From: Flexifilum sp963727545 | Lineage (GTDB): Bacteria > Chloroflexota > Anaerolineae > Aggregatilineales > Phototrophicaceae | Direction of reading: 5' to 3' | Assembly (NCBI GenBank): GCA_963727545.1 | Contig: CAVSGS010000016.1 | Coordinates: forward strand, 124,001 to 188,000 | DNA length: 64,000 nucleotides | Shown: positions 8,358 to 17,335 of the stretch, in pieces | How positions within the stretch are numbered: the first letter of the stretch is position 1 | How the letters are laid out: the number at the start of each line of letters is the position of its first letter | Program-made: the position numbers and the translations under genes | The notes under the pieces: model-generated | The model's database searches: none | The model's input: the letters and a program-made list of their open reading frames with translations, nothing else | What the model was told of the DNA's origin: nothing

Positions 8358-9227
8358 ATGTTGATGCAGGTGGTTCGCTTTGACGACGTAGAAGCCTTTT
8401 ACGCGCGGGTGGAGCCGTACCTCGCGGCGCACGAAGCCGAGCATAACTTGACGCTCGGCATTATTTCGACCATTCGCCATAATCCGCTGCGCTATGCTGA
8501 GCCGTTCTTCGCACTGGTCGAAGCGGATCGAGCGATCCAGCTGGTCGCCCTGATGACGCCGCCGCGTCCCCCGGTGCTCTCGCTGGCGACGTCGCCCGCA
8601 GCGGTCGATGCGCTGGCGGAATACTTCTTCGACGCGCAGATTGTGCTGCCGGGAGTCAATGGTCCCGCCGAGGAGAGCGATCGCTTCGCGGCGACGTGGT
8701 CGACGCTGACCGGTCGGCGTGCCGAGGTGCGCACGCCGATGCGGACGTTCAAGCTGGAACGGGTCAATCCCGTCAGCGGCGTGGCGGGACGGATGCGCCC
8801 GGCGACGCTTGCCGACCGCGACCTGCTGATCGACTGGGAGTTGGCATTTGTCGCCGACGCTTTTCCGGATGCCGCTGCGCTTCCGCGCGAAGACGCCGAG
8901 CGCATGGTCGACTTCCGGTTTTCCTCGCCGACCAATTACGTCTTTCTCTGGCAGGACGCGGCGGGCGTGCCCGTCTCGCTGACGGCGGGCGGATCGCCGA
9001 CGCCGAACGGGATGCGGATTGGTCCGGTTTACACGCCGACGGCGCAGCGCGGTCACGGCTACGCCAGCGCGCTGGTCGCCGGGGTGAGCCAATGGCTGCT
9101 CGACCGGGGGAGTCAGTTTTGCTTCCTGTTCACCGACCTGCGCAACCCGACGTCGAACCACATCTATCAGGTGATCGGCTATCAGCCGGTCGGCGATTTC
9201 ACCGAATACAGCTTTTCTGACATTTAG
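8358..9227 (+). CDS. GNAT-family N-acetyltransferase
   Basis: The 289-residue protein has its GNAT domain in the C-terminal half. The acetyl-CoA-binding motif is visible as IGPVYTPTAQRGHGYASALV (RGxGxA type) at about residue 220, followed by the typical FLFTDLRNPTSNHIYQVIGYQPV. The N-terminal half (about 1-130) is a second, degenerate GNAT-like fold, as in two-domain members. The acceptor substrate cannot be told from sequence. A second ATG two codons in (8364) is an equally good start. It is followed after 32 bp by a YdeI-like gene. Confidence 0.85.
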   Translation: MLMQVVRFDDVEAFYARVEPYLAAHEAEHNLTLGIISTIRHNPLRYAEPFFALVEADRAIQLVALMTPPRPPVLSLATSPAAVDALAEYFFDAQIVLPGVNGPAEESDRFAATWSTLTGRRAEVRTPMRTFKLERVNPVSGVAGRMRPATLADRDLLIDWELAFVADAFPDAAALPREDAERMVDFRFSSPTNYVFLWQDAAGVPVSLTAGGSPTPNGMRIGPVYTPTAQRGHGYASALVAGVSQWLLDRGSQFCFLFTDLRNPTSNHIYQVIGYQPVGDFTEYSFSDI

Positions 9228-9259
9228 GGTCAGCAGCACGCGCAGAGAAGGTAACTCCA

Positions 9260-9505
9260 ATGTCGGAAATCGACTTTTCGAAGCTGAAGCGCGTTCGCCA
9301 CGCCATGCCGGATTTCGTCCGCTCGGCGCTGGTGGAACGCGATTTGATCGCCGCTTATCAGAGCCGACCGGCGTATCAGCAGAACGATTACCTCGGCTGG
9401 ATCAGCCACGCCAAACGCGACGAGACCAAGCAGAAGCGGCTCGATCAGATGCTCGACGAACTCGAACGCGGCGACGTCTACATGAAGATGCGCTATCGCC
9501 CATAA
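9260..9505 (+). CDS. YdeI/OmpD-associated family protein
   Basis: The 81-residue protein has the C-terminal signature of the YdeI/OmdA family (YQQNDYLGWISHAKR, then QKRLDQMLDELERG). It corresponds to the small stand-alone version of that domain. The function is poorly defined; some members are linked to resistance to peptides or bacteriocins. AGAAGG lies about 10 nt before the ATG. It follows the acetyltransferase closely, so a shared transcript is likely. Confidence 0.8.
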   Translation: MSEIDFSKLKRVRHAMPDFVRSALVERDLIAAYQSRPAYQQNDYLGWISHAKRDETKQKRLDQMLDELERGDVYMKMRYRP

Positions 9506-9614
9506 CGCAGCCGGAATACACGTCGCTGTCGGATAAGGTGAGAGCGGCAGACCGGAATCGCTGTATACTGGATAACGAAGCGATTTATCCAAAACAGCAC
9601 CAGAGGATTCCCGT

Positions 9615-12293
9615 ATGGATGTCGGTCTCGAATTCGCTCATTACCGCGTGATCGAGCACATCGGGCGCGGCGGGATGGCGGACGTGTGGTCGGCGCGCGA
9701 TCAGACGCTCAACCGCACAGTCGCGGTCAAGACGGTCGCCCGCGATTTATCCCATGACATCAATCCGCTCAAGCTGTTCGAGCGCGAAGCCCAAACGATT
9801 GCCAATTTGGAGCACCCGCACATCCTGCCGATCTATGAGTTCGGCGAGTACGATAACCAGTTGTACATCGTTATGCGCTACGTGTCCGGTGGGTCGCTCG
9901 AAGACATGCTCGAAGAAGGACCGCTGCCGCCGCCGGAAGTCCTGCGGTTGGGACGAGCGGTCGCGCAGGCGCTTGACTACGCTCACGAGAGCAAGGTCGT
10001 CCACCTCGACCTGAAGCCGTCCAACATCCTGCTGGACAGCTACCAACTGCCGTATCTGGCGGACTTCGGGCTGGCGGCGGCGATTGGACCGGAAGGGCGG
10101 GCGGCGAATCCCGGTTCGGGGACGCTGTTGTACATGGCACCGGAGCAGCTTACCGCCGAGGTGCTCGATCACCGCGCCGACATTTACAGCTTCTCGATCA
10201 TGCTGTTTCACATGATGACCGGGCAGCTTCCCTTTGACGCGACCGTGCCGCTGGCGCTTAAGCAGATCCAGATGAACGATCAGCTGCCGAGCGTCGAGAC
10301 GCTCCAGCCGACGCTGCCCCCCGCGATCACGGTGATTCTGCGGCAGGGGACGGCGATGGAGGTGGCGAAACGTCCGGGGACGCTGCTTGAGATCGTCGAG
10401 GCGATCGAGGAAGCGCTGGGCGCGCCGGTGCGATCTGCTGGTAGGCGTTCCGGCGCACCGACCCCGACCAGCAAAGGCACGCCAGTCCGCCCGGAGGATT
10501 TGGTCACACGCACCGAGTCGCTGGACGATCTGATCACCGGACCCGCCGATGACCTGATCACGCGCAGCGCGCCGGACAGCGGCGAGATCGACAACATCCT
10601 GTCCGGTTCGCTGGACAACCTGATCTCAAGATCGGGTGAGGGGCGCAAGCTCGACCCGGAGACGACGCGGATCGAGGGTGCGGAGGGCTTGCCCACGCTG
10701 ATCGACGCCTCGCCGGAAGCGATGGCGCGGCACGAAGCGGTGGACATCTACACGCGGGCTTACCGGGCGTGGCTGCACGGTCAGGGGCGTTTCCTGCTCG
10801 GCATCACCCACTTTATGCTGATCAACGACTACTACGTCAACGCCGAGCAGCACGGGCTGGAAATCGACCAATCCGGCATGGAAATGATGCTGCGCGGCGC
10901 GCTCGAATACGACCACGACATCGATACGTGGTGGGAGCGGCTGGACGACGACGCCCGCCGGTTGGTCGCGCTGCACGCGCTGTTGAGCGAGAGTGCTCCG
11001 GCGCGGGTGCGGGCGCTGCAACGGCTCGCGCTGCTGCCGGACGCCGAGCCGCCGCAGATTCCGCGCTTGGTCGCGCAGCAGTTGCAGGTCGAGACCAACG
11101 CGCCCGCCCAATTCGCGGCGCTGCGCGTGCTCGAAGTGCGCGGCAGACCGCAGGCGACCGCCACGATCAACGACGGCGCGCCGCTGTCAATGAGCGCGAT
11201 GCTCTCGACGACGCGCAGCCGGGTGGTGTTCTCGACGGTACAGGACTGGCGCGAGGTCGTCTATACGCCGGACATCGACGGGCTGCTGGCGGAAATGGCG
11301 CTCGATCCCGATACGCCGCCGGACGTTGCCGAGTACGCTGCCCGTGTGATCGGGCGGATTCGCTCGGAGACGGCGGTCAAGCTGCTGGCGGAACAGCAGC
11401 AGCAAGGCGAGCGGCGCGCGCTGCACGCGCTGGCGCTGGTGCGCGACGAAGCGCCCTCGCTGCCCAAGAACGTGGTCAGCCGACAGGTGCGGCTGTATAC
11501 GTGGCTCAACAATACGTGGCGGCGGGTGAGCGACGACCCGATCAAGGCGATGTCGCGCTACTTGATCGCCGCGTTCTTCGCCGCGATTGCGGTGTGGTGG
11601 TATGCCTACTCGGAGATTTCGAGCGCGGCGATCTTCTTCGCCGAACGCTGGGGTAAGTCGGTGACGACCGGAGTCACCTTCGGCGTGGTCTTCGGGGTGG
11701 TCGTGCTGCTCGGCGCGGAAATCCCGGAGCGGCTGCGCGGTTTCTGGCTGTGGTGGGCGCGGCTGCTGCTGAGCGCGGCGCTCGGCTTCCTCTCCGGCGT
11801 GCTGGTGTGGATCGTGTTCGCGTGGTTCTTCCTGTACTATCAACCTGCGCCGGAGGACTTCAACGCGATCATCCTCGGCGGTATCGGGACGGCGGCGGCG
11901 TTCGCGCTCGGCTCGGTCTTCGATCTGCCCGGCTGGGTCACGGCGATCTGGGCGGGCGTGTCGCTCTACATCCCGCTGTACGTGACGTGGGCGAACTTCA
12001 TGCCGCCGCTGATCTACACCCGCCCGATCCAGATCGTCAACGAGGTGACGTTCGGCTTGCCGCCCTTTGTGTATCACCTGCAATTCGCGACGCGCACGCT
12101 GGAGCCGATCCAGTGGTACGCGATCCCGATTGTGATCCTGATCGCCATCGGCGCGTATCTGCCGCGCCTTGTGCGTGATGCGCGCGGGCTGTGGCGACGG
12201 GTGCGCCAGTCGCGGGCACAGGCGACGAAACCGCCAGCGGTGCCGGAGCAGATCATGCCGCCGCCGCCGGAGCCGGTCGCCGGGGAAGCTTAA
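9615..12293 (+). CDS. Membrane-anchored Ser/Thr protein kinase
   Basis: The protein has 892 residues. The kinase domain spans about 10-270, with glycine loop IGRGGMADVW (16-25), Lys39 in VAVK, catalytic HLDLKPSN with Asp132, and DFG at Asp150. The residue before the catalytic Asp is Leu rather than Arg (HLD), so it is a non-RD-type kinase. Residues 280-380 are a low-complexity acidic linker with repeated DDLITR-like units. About 380-640 is a helical region. The C-terminal 240 residues contain about six membrane segments, so the kinase domain faces the cytoplasm and the signal input is probably membrane-borne. Targets are unknown. GAGG precedes the start. Its stop overlaps the stop of the convergent aquaporin gene. 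Confidence 0.9.
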   Translation: MDVGLEFAHYRVIEHIGRGGMADVWSARDQTLNRTVAVKTVARDLSHDINPLKLFEREAQTIANLEHPHILPIYEFGEYDNQLYIVMRYVSGGSLEDMLEEGPLPPPEVLRLGRAVAQALDYAHESKVVHLDLKPSNILLDSYQLPYLADFGLAAAIGPEGRAANPGSGTLLYMAPEQLTAEVLDHRADIYSFSIMLFHMMTGQLPFDATVPLALKQIQMNDQLPSVETLQPTLPPAITVILRQGTAMEVAKRPGTLLEIVEAIEEALGAPVRSAGRRSGAPTPTSKGTPVRPEDLVTRTESLDDLITGPADDLITRSAPDSGEIDNILSGSLDNLISRSGEGRKLDPETTRIEGAEGLPTLIDASPEAMARHEAVDIYTRAYRAWLHGQGRFLLGITHFMLINDYYVNAEQHGLEIDQSGMEMMLRGALEYDHDIDTWWERLDDDARRLVALHALLSESAPARVRALQRLALLPDAEPPQIPRLVAQQLQVETNAPAQFAALRVLEVRGRPQATATINDGAPLSMSAMLSTTRSRVVFSTVQDWREVVYTPDIDGLLAEMALDPDTPPDVAEYAARVIGRIRSETAVKLLAEQQQQGERRALHALALVRDEAPSLPKNVVSRQVRLYTWLNNTWRRVSDDPIKAMSRYLIAAFFAAIAVWWYAYSEISSAAIFFAERWGKSVTTGVTFGVVFGVVVLLGAEIPERLRGFWLWWARLLLSAALGFLSGVLVWIVFAWFFLYYQPAPEDFNAIILGGIGTAAAFALGSVFDLPGWVTAIWAGVSLYIPLYVTWANFMPPLIYTRPIQIVNEVTFGLPPFVYHLQFATRTLEPIQWYAIPIVILIAIGAYLPRLVRDARGLWRRVRQSRAQATKPPAVPEQIMPPPPEPVAGEA

Positions 12294-12976
12294 AGCTGCC
12301 CTTGGAGTTGGGGTTCGCGGATTGCTTGGTAGAGAGCGGCACCGATGATCGCGCCAATCACCGGAGCGATCCAGTAAATCCATTGATTTGCCCACAGCCC
12401 GACGATCAGCGCCGGACCGAAGGATCGCGCCGGATTCATCGATGCGCCGCTGATCGGTCCGCCCCACAGCGCGTCGAGCGCGACAGTGAAACCAATCGCC
12501 AAGGCAGCCGGTGCGCCGACTGCTTTGGTGTCAGTCGCTACCGAGACGATCACGAACATCAAGACGGCGCTGAGCAGGATTTCCAATCCAAAAGCTTGCC
12601 AAACCGAACCCGATGGCGTCGTCGCCCCTAAGGACGCCGCATCGCCGAGCAGTAAGCGCAAGGTGAGCGCGCCGAGGACTGCCCCGAAGATTTGCGCCAA
12701 GACGTAAGCAGCCACCTCCCGGCGCGGAAAATGGCGGGTGACGGCAAAGGCAATCGTGACGGCGGGGTTGAAATGCGCGCCGGAAATGTGACCAGTCGCT
12801 GCGATCATTGCCGTGACGATCAAGCCAAAGGTCAGCGCGATTCCCAAGTGGGTGATCGTCCCGGCTTGGGTATTGACCATGATCGCACCGCAGCCTGCTG
12901 TGACCAATCCATAGGTGCCGATCAGTTCGGCGGTGGCGCGCCGAATTAAGTCCCGGTTCGTGAGGTTGTTCCCCAT
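12290..12976 (-). CDS. MIP-family aquaporin / glycerol facilitator
   Basis: The 228-residue protein has six membrane segments and both pore half-helix NPA motifs (SGAHFNPAVTIAFA and SGASMNPARSFGPAL). The second motif followed by RS, with Arg at the usual filter position, favours a water channel of AqpZ type over a glycerol facilitator. It starts 3 bp after the stop of the upstream phosphoesterase gene on the same strand, so the two form an operon. Its 3' end overlaps that of the convergent kinase gene by 4 bp. Confidence 0.9.
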   Translation of the reverse strand: MGNNLTNRDLIRRATAELIGTYGLVTAGCGAIMVNTQAGTITHLGIALTFGLIVTAMIAATGHISGAHFNPAVTIAFAVTRHFPRREVAAYVLAQIFGAVLGALTLRLLLGDAASLGATTPSGSVWQAFGLEILLSAVLMFVIVSVATDTKAVGAPAALAIGFTVALDALWGGPISGASMNPARSFGPALIVGLWANQWIYWIAPVIGAIIGAALYQAIREPQLQGQL

Positions 12977-12979
12977 CGG

Positions 12980-13720
12980 TCAGCCTGCGCCCTCACGCAG
13001 CATTTGAGCATAGGGATGGGGCATACCGTCAACTTCCGGTGTCGCTTCGATCGCCTGCGCGGCACGTTCGACGTCATAGGGCACGCGAACGAAGTTCACG
13101 CTCAGGTCATGACCGGCGACGGTCAGGGTCACGTAAGCCGCGTCCGGATTGTGGTCTTTGGGCTTGCCGACACTGCCCGCATTAATCACCTGCCTCCCGC
13201 TCGGCAGACGCTTGTGATACGGCAGATGGGTGTGTCCGCAGACGAGCACGTCGGCAGCGGCGATGTCCATGATGCGCTCGAAATAGTCGTCGGGACGATC
13301 TTCGAAAAGGTACTCGTTGACTTTGCGCGGGCTGCCGTGGACCAGCAAGATCCGCAAATCTTCCACCTGCAGCGGGATGCTGGCGGGCAAGGCGCGCAAG
13401 AACGCCTTGTTGTCGTCGGTCGTGTGGGCGTTCGTCCAAGCGATCGAGCGTTCACCGCGCTCGCGGTCGATCGCGGCTTTGTAAGCACAGCCGCAGTCTG
13501 AACTGTCGTTGCCGACTCCTTGATCGTAGTTGCCCATGATCGTCGGAAAACCGTGCTGACGAATCACTTGGACGACTTCATTGGGAAAGGTGCCATAGCC
13601 GACGAGATCGCCGAGGCAGTAGACCGAGTCGGCTGGATGCGACTTTAGATCCTGAAGCACCGCTTCGAGCGCCGGAAGATTGCCGTGAATGTCGCCAAAT
13701 ATCTGAATTGTCGTCGCCAA
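12980..13720 (-). CDS. Calcineurin-like metallophosphoesterase
   Basis: The 246-residue protein carries the full metallophosphoesterase motif set: GDIHGN near residue 9, GDLVGYG near 37, GNYDQ near 63, and GHTH near 160. These are the two-metal ligands. It resembles YfcE/MJ0936-type phosphodiesterases, whose natural substrates are mostly unknown. It is cytoplasmic, with no signal peptide. It lies immediately upstream of the aquaporin on the same strand. Confidence 0.9.
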   Translation of the reverse strand: MATTIQIFGDIHGNLPALEAVLQDLKSHPADSVYCLGDLVGYGTFPNEVVQVIRQHGFPTIMGNYDQGVGNDSSDCGCAYKAAIDRERGERSIAWTNAHTTDDNKAFLRALPASIPLQVEDLRILLVHGSPRKVNEYLFEDRPDDYFERIMDIAAADVLVCGHTHLPYHKRLPSGRQVINAGSVGKPKDHNPDAAYVTLTVAGHDLSVNFVRVPYDVERAAQAIEATPEVDGMPHPYAQMLREGAG

Positions 13721-13969
13721 AATTCGACCACCTAGCGCTTATATTGAAGATTATCGATGCGTTATATTCACGCGGTTAGGTTAAATCGAATTTAAGCGCT
13801 GCGAAACATCCTTTAACATCGAGCTGTGAGTCGCCTAACAGAGCGCGCCAAGCAATGACTCACGACAGCGAGAAACAGAGAGCAGTTACCGTCTAGTTCT
13901 TCGGTGGAAATATAGCGGGGACGCGATCAGGCGCGGGAAACCACGCCCGATCCCGGTGCTGCCATCTAC

Positions 13970-14428
13970 CTAGATCCGCGAGTAGAGCCGCCCGCCGAAC
14001 TCGTCGACCAGCTTATCGTCGAGTTCGTCGGCGTAGCCCGCCACCAGCGTGATCACGTTGTTGGCTTCGACCGCGTCCAGCCCTTCGAGCGGGCGCTCGC
14101 TGAAGATGTAGACCACGTCGAGATGCACGCCCAGCGCCGCGTTGGTCAACTGCAAGTTGAGTTCGAGCAAGCGGCGGTAGAGCGGCAGCAGGTTGGTCAT
14201 CGGCAGGTGCAAAATCGGCGAGAGTACCTGTAGATAGCCGGTCATCTCCTGCTGCGAGACGTAGACCTCGATCACCGCGCTGCCGCGCCGGAAGCTCCAG
14301 CCGAAGCCGTCCTGAATGTTCATGCGCGCCTGCTGCGGATCGACGCCGACGCCGAGCAAAATCTGCTCGACGGTTTGCGCGTACTGGTCGAGCCGCTGAG
14401 TCGCTTGCCGTGTGCCCCGGTTGAACAT
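13970..14428 (-). CDS. YbjN domain-containing protein
   Basis: The 152-residue alpha/beta protein has the YbjN / type III secretion chaperone-like fold pattern. A helix comes first, then strands (GSAVIEVYVSQQ, GYLQVLSPILHLP), a helix (LYRRLLELNLQLTNAALGV) and a last strand (VVYIFSERPLEGLDA). YbjN domains are usually scaffold or chaperone-like, and no enzyme function is visible. The gene lies 79 bp downstream of the protease-like gene on the same strand. A GTAG-type repeat sits in the gap. Confidence 0.75.
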   Translation of the reverse strand: MFNRGTRQATQRLDQYAQTVEQILLGVGVDPQQARMNIQDGFGWSFRRGSAVIEVYVSQQEMTGYLQVLSPILHLPMTNLLPLYRRLLELNLQLTNAALGVHLDVVYIFSERPLEGLDAVEANNVITLVAGYADELDDKLVDEFGGRLYSRI

Positions 14429-14456
14429 GGTCGTATCTCCCCTTACAGTTGTCGTC

Positions 14457-14500
14457 GTAGGGGCGAGGCATGGTGCAACCTACGGTTGCCTTGCCCCTAC
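14457..14500. repeat. GTAG repeat, elongated variant
   Basis: Outer ends GTAGGGGC and GCCCCTAC are kept, but the 28-bp interior is longer and imperfectly self-complementary, with an inner GCAACC-TAC-GGTTGC hairpin. It lies between two minus-strand genes. Confidence 0.7.
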
Positions 14501-14507
14501 ACGTGAT

Positions 14508-15602
14508 TTAGCGATTTTGCGCCGTGCGCTGACTTGAGCCGCAGCGCAGGCAGACGTTCTGATACAGTCCGGCGGTCGAGCCGCAGACGACGCAGCGGAT
14601 CTTGCCGGTCGGGTAGTAGGCTTCCGCCTGCGGGATCGGGTAGCGCTGCATATTGAGCGCAGGCGGGGTGATGCCGCCGCACTGCTCGCAGTAGAAGAAG
14701 CCCGCACCGGCGGCTCGGCTGGCATTGCCGCAGTCGGGGCAGTAGATGCGTTTCTCCGCTTGCGCCTCACGGGTGTACTGATCGACCATGCGGCGAATCG
14801 CGGCGACGTGGACGCCGAACATGTGCCCGGAAGTGCGGCTGGTGTTCTTGGTCATCATGCCGACCAGATAGTTCTTGTCGTCGAAGATCGGGTCGCCGCC
14901 CGCGTCGATCAGGCGGGTGGCGGTCGTCGGGATCCAGTGGGCTGCCATGACGCGATGGGTCGGTCGCTGAGCGCTGCGGACGATCTCGCCCTCGTAGGTG
15001 ACGATGGTCAGCGGTGCGTTGTCCGGCACGCGCGGCAGCGGCGTGATCGGCAGCAGGCTGCCGGGGTCGTGCTCGACGCGGATCAGCGTCAGGTCGAGGT
15101 CGGTGAAGGCGCGAACGACGTAGCCGATCAACTGCTGACCGAGGTGGAGTTCGACCGTCACCTGCTGCAAGCCGCCGACAACGAAGCGGGTCGTCGCCAA
15201 AACGCCGGGCGCGACGAAAAACGCTGTGCTCGCGCCGTTGGGTCCGCCGATGATGTGGGCGACGTGATCGGCGATATTGACGCCGCCGGAGGGCACGCCG
15301 ACGGCGGCGACCTGCTGGGTCTGAGTCGCGCTGGCGGGGGCGGCGGGAAGCTGTGCGGTCAGCAGCGTCGCTAAGCGCTGGCGTGCCTCGGCGTTGCTCG
15401 GATCGGCGGCGAGGGCTTCACCATAGTAGACGCGCTTCTGCTGCGGATCGGTCTGCGTTTCCGCCAGCCACAGGTAGGCGATTGCCCGGACTTCGGGGGC
15501 GAGTTCGCCGCTCTTGAGCGCAATGCGGATCAGCCGCGCGCCTTCGGCGAGGCTGTTGTGCTGCACCGCCGCGATCCCCATTTCCAGCGTTCGATGTGAC
15601 AT
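14508..15602 (-). CDS. TPR / trypsin-like pseudoprotease / double zinc-ribbon protein
   Basis: From the ATG at 15602 (GGGGGG just upstream) the protein has 364 residues. Residues 1-80 are a TPR-like helical repeat. About 115-285 follow the HtrA/trypsin pattern, but the catalytic positions are changed. The usual TNAHVV is TTRFVV (His lost) and GNSGGP is DAGGDP (Ser lost); the middle Asp region (FTDLDLTLIRVE) is kept. About 300-364 hold two four-Cys zinc ribbons (CPDCG...CEQCG and CVVCG...CLRCG). It therefore looks like a non-catalytic, perhaps peptide- or protein-binding relative. No signal peptide is seen, so it is probably cytoplasmic. A longer frame to 15641 runs into a repeat and is unlikely. 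Confidence 0.75.
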   Translation of the reverse strand: MSHRTLEMGIAAVQHNSLAEGARLIRIALKSGELAPEVRAIAYLWLAETQTDPQQKRVYYGEALAADPSNAEARQRLATLLTAQLPAAPASATQTQQVAAVGVPSGGVNIADHVAHIIGGPNGASTAFFVAPGVLATTRFVVGGLQQVTVELHLGQQLIGYVVRAFTDLDLTLIRVEHDPGSLLPITPLPRVPDNAPLTIVTYEGEIVRSAQRPTHRVMAAHWIPTTATRLIDAGGDPIFDDKNYLVGMMTKNTSRTSGHMFGVHVAAIRRMVDQYTREAQAEKRIYCPDCGNASRAAGAGFFYCEQCGGITPPALNMQRYPIPQAEAYYPTGKIRCVVCGSTAGLYQNVCLRCGSSQRTAQNR

Positions 15603-15628
15603 GAACCCCCCTAGAAAGTCCGCATTTT

Positions 15629-15656
15629 TAGGCGGGCGCACGCCGTGCGCCCCTAC
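15629..15656. repeat. GTAG repeat, degenerate copy
   Basis: The right arm GCGCCCCTAC is intact and the left arm is TAGGCGGGCGCACG, so the palindrome is imperfect. It lies just upstream of the pseudoprotease start. Confidence 0.6.
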
Positions 15657-15745
15657 CTATGCGCTGTTACGTACCCATTATACTCGCGGCACCGGTTGCA
15701 AGCTCAATTGTGTTAGGGGGTGCTTCGTATTAGAATCGGGGGAGA

Positions 15746-15774
15746 TTGCGTCGTTTAGGAATCTTATGTATATT
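15746..15774 (+). promoter_or_regulatory. Possible sigma-70 promoter of the DUF4388/GTPase operon
   Basis: TTGCGT (15746-15751), a 17-bp spacer and TATATT (15769-15774). The -10 matches 5 of 6 consensus bases and the -35 only 3 of 6. It lies about 75 bp before the first gene of the operon. Confidence 0.4.
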
Positions 15775-15847
15775 TTTTGAAATGCTTTCTGCCGAAGCGA
15801 GATCAATTTAAGCCACACAAGTCACGGTATATGGGTAGGGGGCGTCA

Positions 15848-16717
15848 ATGCCGCTGCAAGGCAATTTGCGAGATTTCAGCACAACTCAATTGCTAAACCT
15901 GATCAACCTCGCTGGCAAGACCGGCACATTGGCGATCTACGAAAGCGTGAAAACCGGCGAAAAAGATGCGGTTGGGGGCGATAAGATGGCTCCCGGCAAG
16001 GAACGCGCGCGCGTGTCGTTCAAGATGGGCAAGTTGATCGCGGCGGCGCTCGGCGGGCAGGATGGCAATCTCGTTTCGGTGCTGAACAAGGCGGGCAAGC
16101 TGACCGACGATCAAGCCCGCATCATCCGCGAGCGCGCGCGCAACACCAGCGACAAAGCGTTAGCGCTGCTCTTGATCAACGCCAATTACGTCACACAGCG
16201 CGACGTAGTTGGCAGCATCCAGCAGCACACGTTGGATGCGGTTTACAATCTGCTCGGTTGGGACGAGGGACCGTTCCGCTTCGAAGACAACTTACTGCCT
16301 CCCAGCGACCGCATCCTCGTGCCGATCGACCTCGAAAACGTGATCATTGAAGGCGCGCGGCGGATCAAAGAGATCGAGCAGTTGAACTCGCATCTGCCCA
16401 ACCTCGATATGGCATTGAAGTTCCCGGAAAATCCGCGCGAAAAGTTCAAGGGGATCCATTTGAGCGTCGAAGAATGGCGCGTGGTATCATTTGTGAACCC
16501 TAAAAACACGATCCGCCAAATCGCTAAGGCGAATAATATGTCCGAAGTCGAAATTCGCCGGATTGTCTACGGGTTAGAGCAAGCCGGGCTGGTGGAACTG
16601 ATCAAACCGCCGAGCATGGACGGCGCAGTTCCGGGGATGAAACGCCCGGCGACACGTGCGCCTCAAGTGCAGCGGACAGTCGTCACGAAACTGATCGATC
16701 GGATTCGCAATATCTAA
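15848..16717 (+). CDS. DUF4388 (PATAN-like) signalling protein
   Basis: The 289-residue protein begins with the DUF4388 signature (LQGNLRDFSTTQLLNLINLAGKTGTL), followed by the second half of that domain (ARVSFKMGKLIAAALGG). The middle contains a region resembling the same family's helical part (KALALLLINANYVTQRDVV). The C-terminal 70 residues form a winged helix (IRQIAKANNMSEVEIRRIVYGLEQAGLVELI). DUF4388 proteins commonly occur with small Ras-like GTPases and response regulators. Here a GTPase follows after 44 bp, and an alpha/beta hydrolase after that, so the three likely form one operon. Confidence 0.85.
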   Translation: MPLQGNLRDFSTTQLLNLINLAGKTGTLAIYESVKTGEKDAVGGDKMAPGKERARVSFKMGKLIAAALGGQDGNLVSVLNKAGKLTDDQARIIRERARNTSDKALALLLINANYVTQRDVVGSIQQHTLDAVYNLLGWDEGPFRFEDNLLPPSDRILVPIDLENVIIEGARRIKEIEQLNSHLPNLDMALKFPENPREKFKGIHLSVEEWRVVSFVNPKNTIRQIAKANNMSEVEIRRIVYGLEQAGLVELIKPPSMDGAVPGMKRPATRAPQVQRTVVTKLIDRIRNI

Positions 16718-16761
16718 TCCGGCAGCGCTGGGGACCTTACTTTACGGAGAGCGGATAGGTT

Positions 16762-17295
16762 ATGCAAACTGTCAAGATGGTGATCACGGGACCCTTCAGT
16801 TCCGGCAAAACAGAGTTCATCCGTTCGATCAGCGAAATCGACGTGGTGACGACCGAGCGCGGCATCTCGTCGGAAGCTGAGCGCATCGTCAAAGAGTCAA
16901 CGACGGTAGCGATGGACTTTGGACGCATCACGGTCGACGACGAGCTGGTGCTGTACCTGTTCGGCACGCCGGGTCAGCGGCGGTTCGACTTTATGTGGGA
17001 AATCCTCGCCGAGGGAATGCTCGGCTTCGTGGTGATGGTCGACAGCACCAAGCCGGAGACCTTCCGCGAGGCGAAAAGTATCCTCGAAACCTTCCGCGCT
17101 TATGCCCCAACGCCTTACGTCGTCGCCGCGAACAAGCAGGACTTGAAAGACGCGTGGACGATTGACGACCTGCGCATCGCGCTGCGCATTGAGGAAGGCG
17201 TGAAACTGCTGCCCTGTGTCGCCAGCGACAAGGAAAGCGTCAAAACTGTTCTGCTTGAACTGCTCTACTCCATCTTAGAAGAAATGGACAGTTGA
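16762..17295 (+). CDS. Small Ras-like GTP-binding protein
   Basis: The 177-residue protein has G1 P-loop GPFSSGKT (10-17), a conserved Thr in switch I (VVTTERGISSEA), switch II FGTPGQRRF where the usual Asp of DxxG is replaced by Gly-Thr, and G4 NKQD near residue 122. This is the prokaryotic SRPRB/MglA-like GTPase group, often paired with DUF4388 or roadblock proteins. The Gly in place of the G3 Asp is typical of this subgroup and not a sign of decay. It is cytoplasmic, and its partner is probably the DUF4388 protein immediately upstream. Confidence 0.9.
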   Translation: MQTVKMVITGPFSSGKTEFIRSISEIDVVTTERGISSEAERIVKESTTVAMDFGRITVDDELVLYLFGTPGQRRFDFMWEILAEGMLGFVVMVDSTKPETFREAKSILETFRAYAPTPYVVAANKQDLKDAWTIDDLRIALRIEEGVKLLPCVASDKESVKTVLLELLYSILEEMDS

Positions 17296-17335
17296 GCGCG
17301 CGCAGGTCCGGGCGCGCCGACACAAGGGTTAAGTC

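Noticed and set aside
14457..14500. Riboswitch or attenuator for the YbjN gene
   Set aside because: The hairpin is explained as an elongated member of the GTAG repeat family; no aptamer-like conserved elements are seen.
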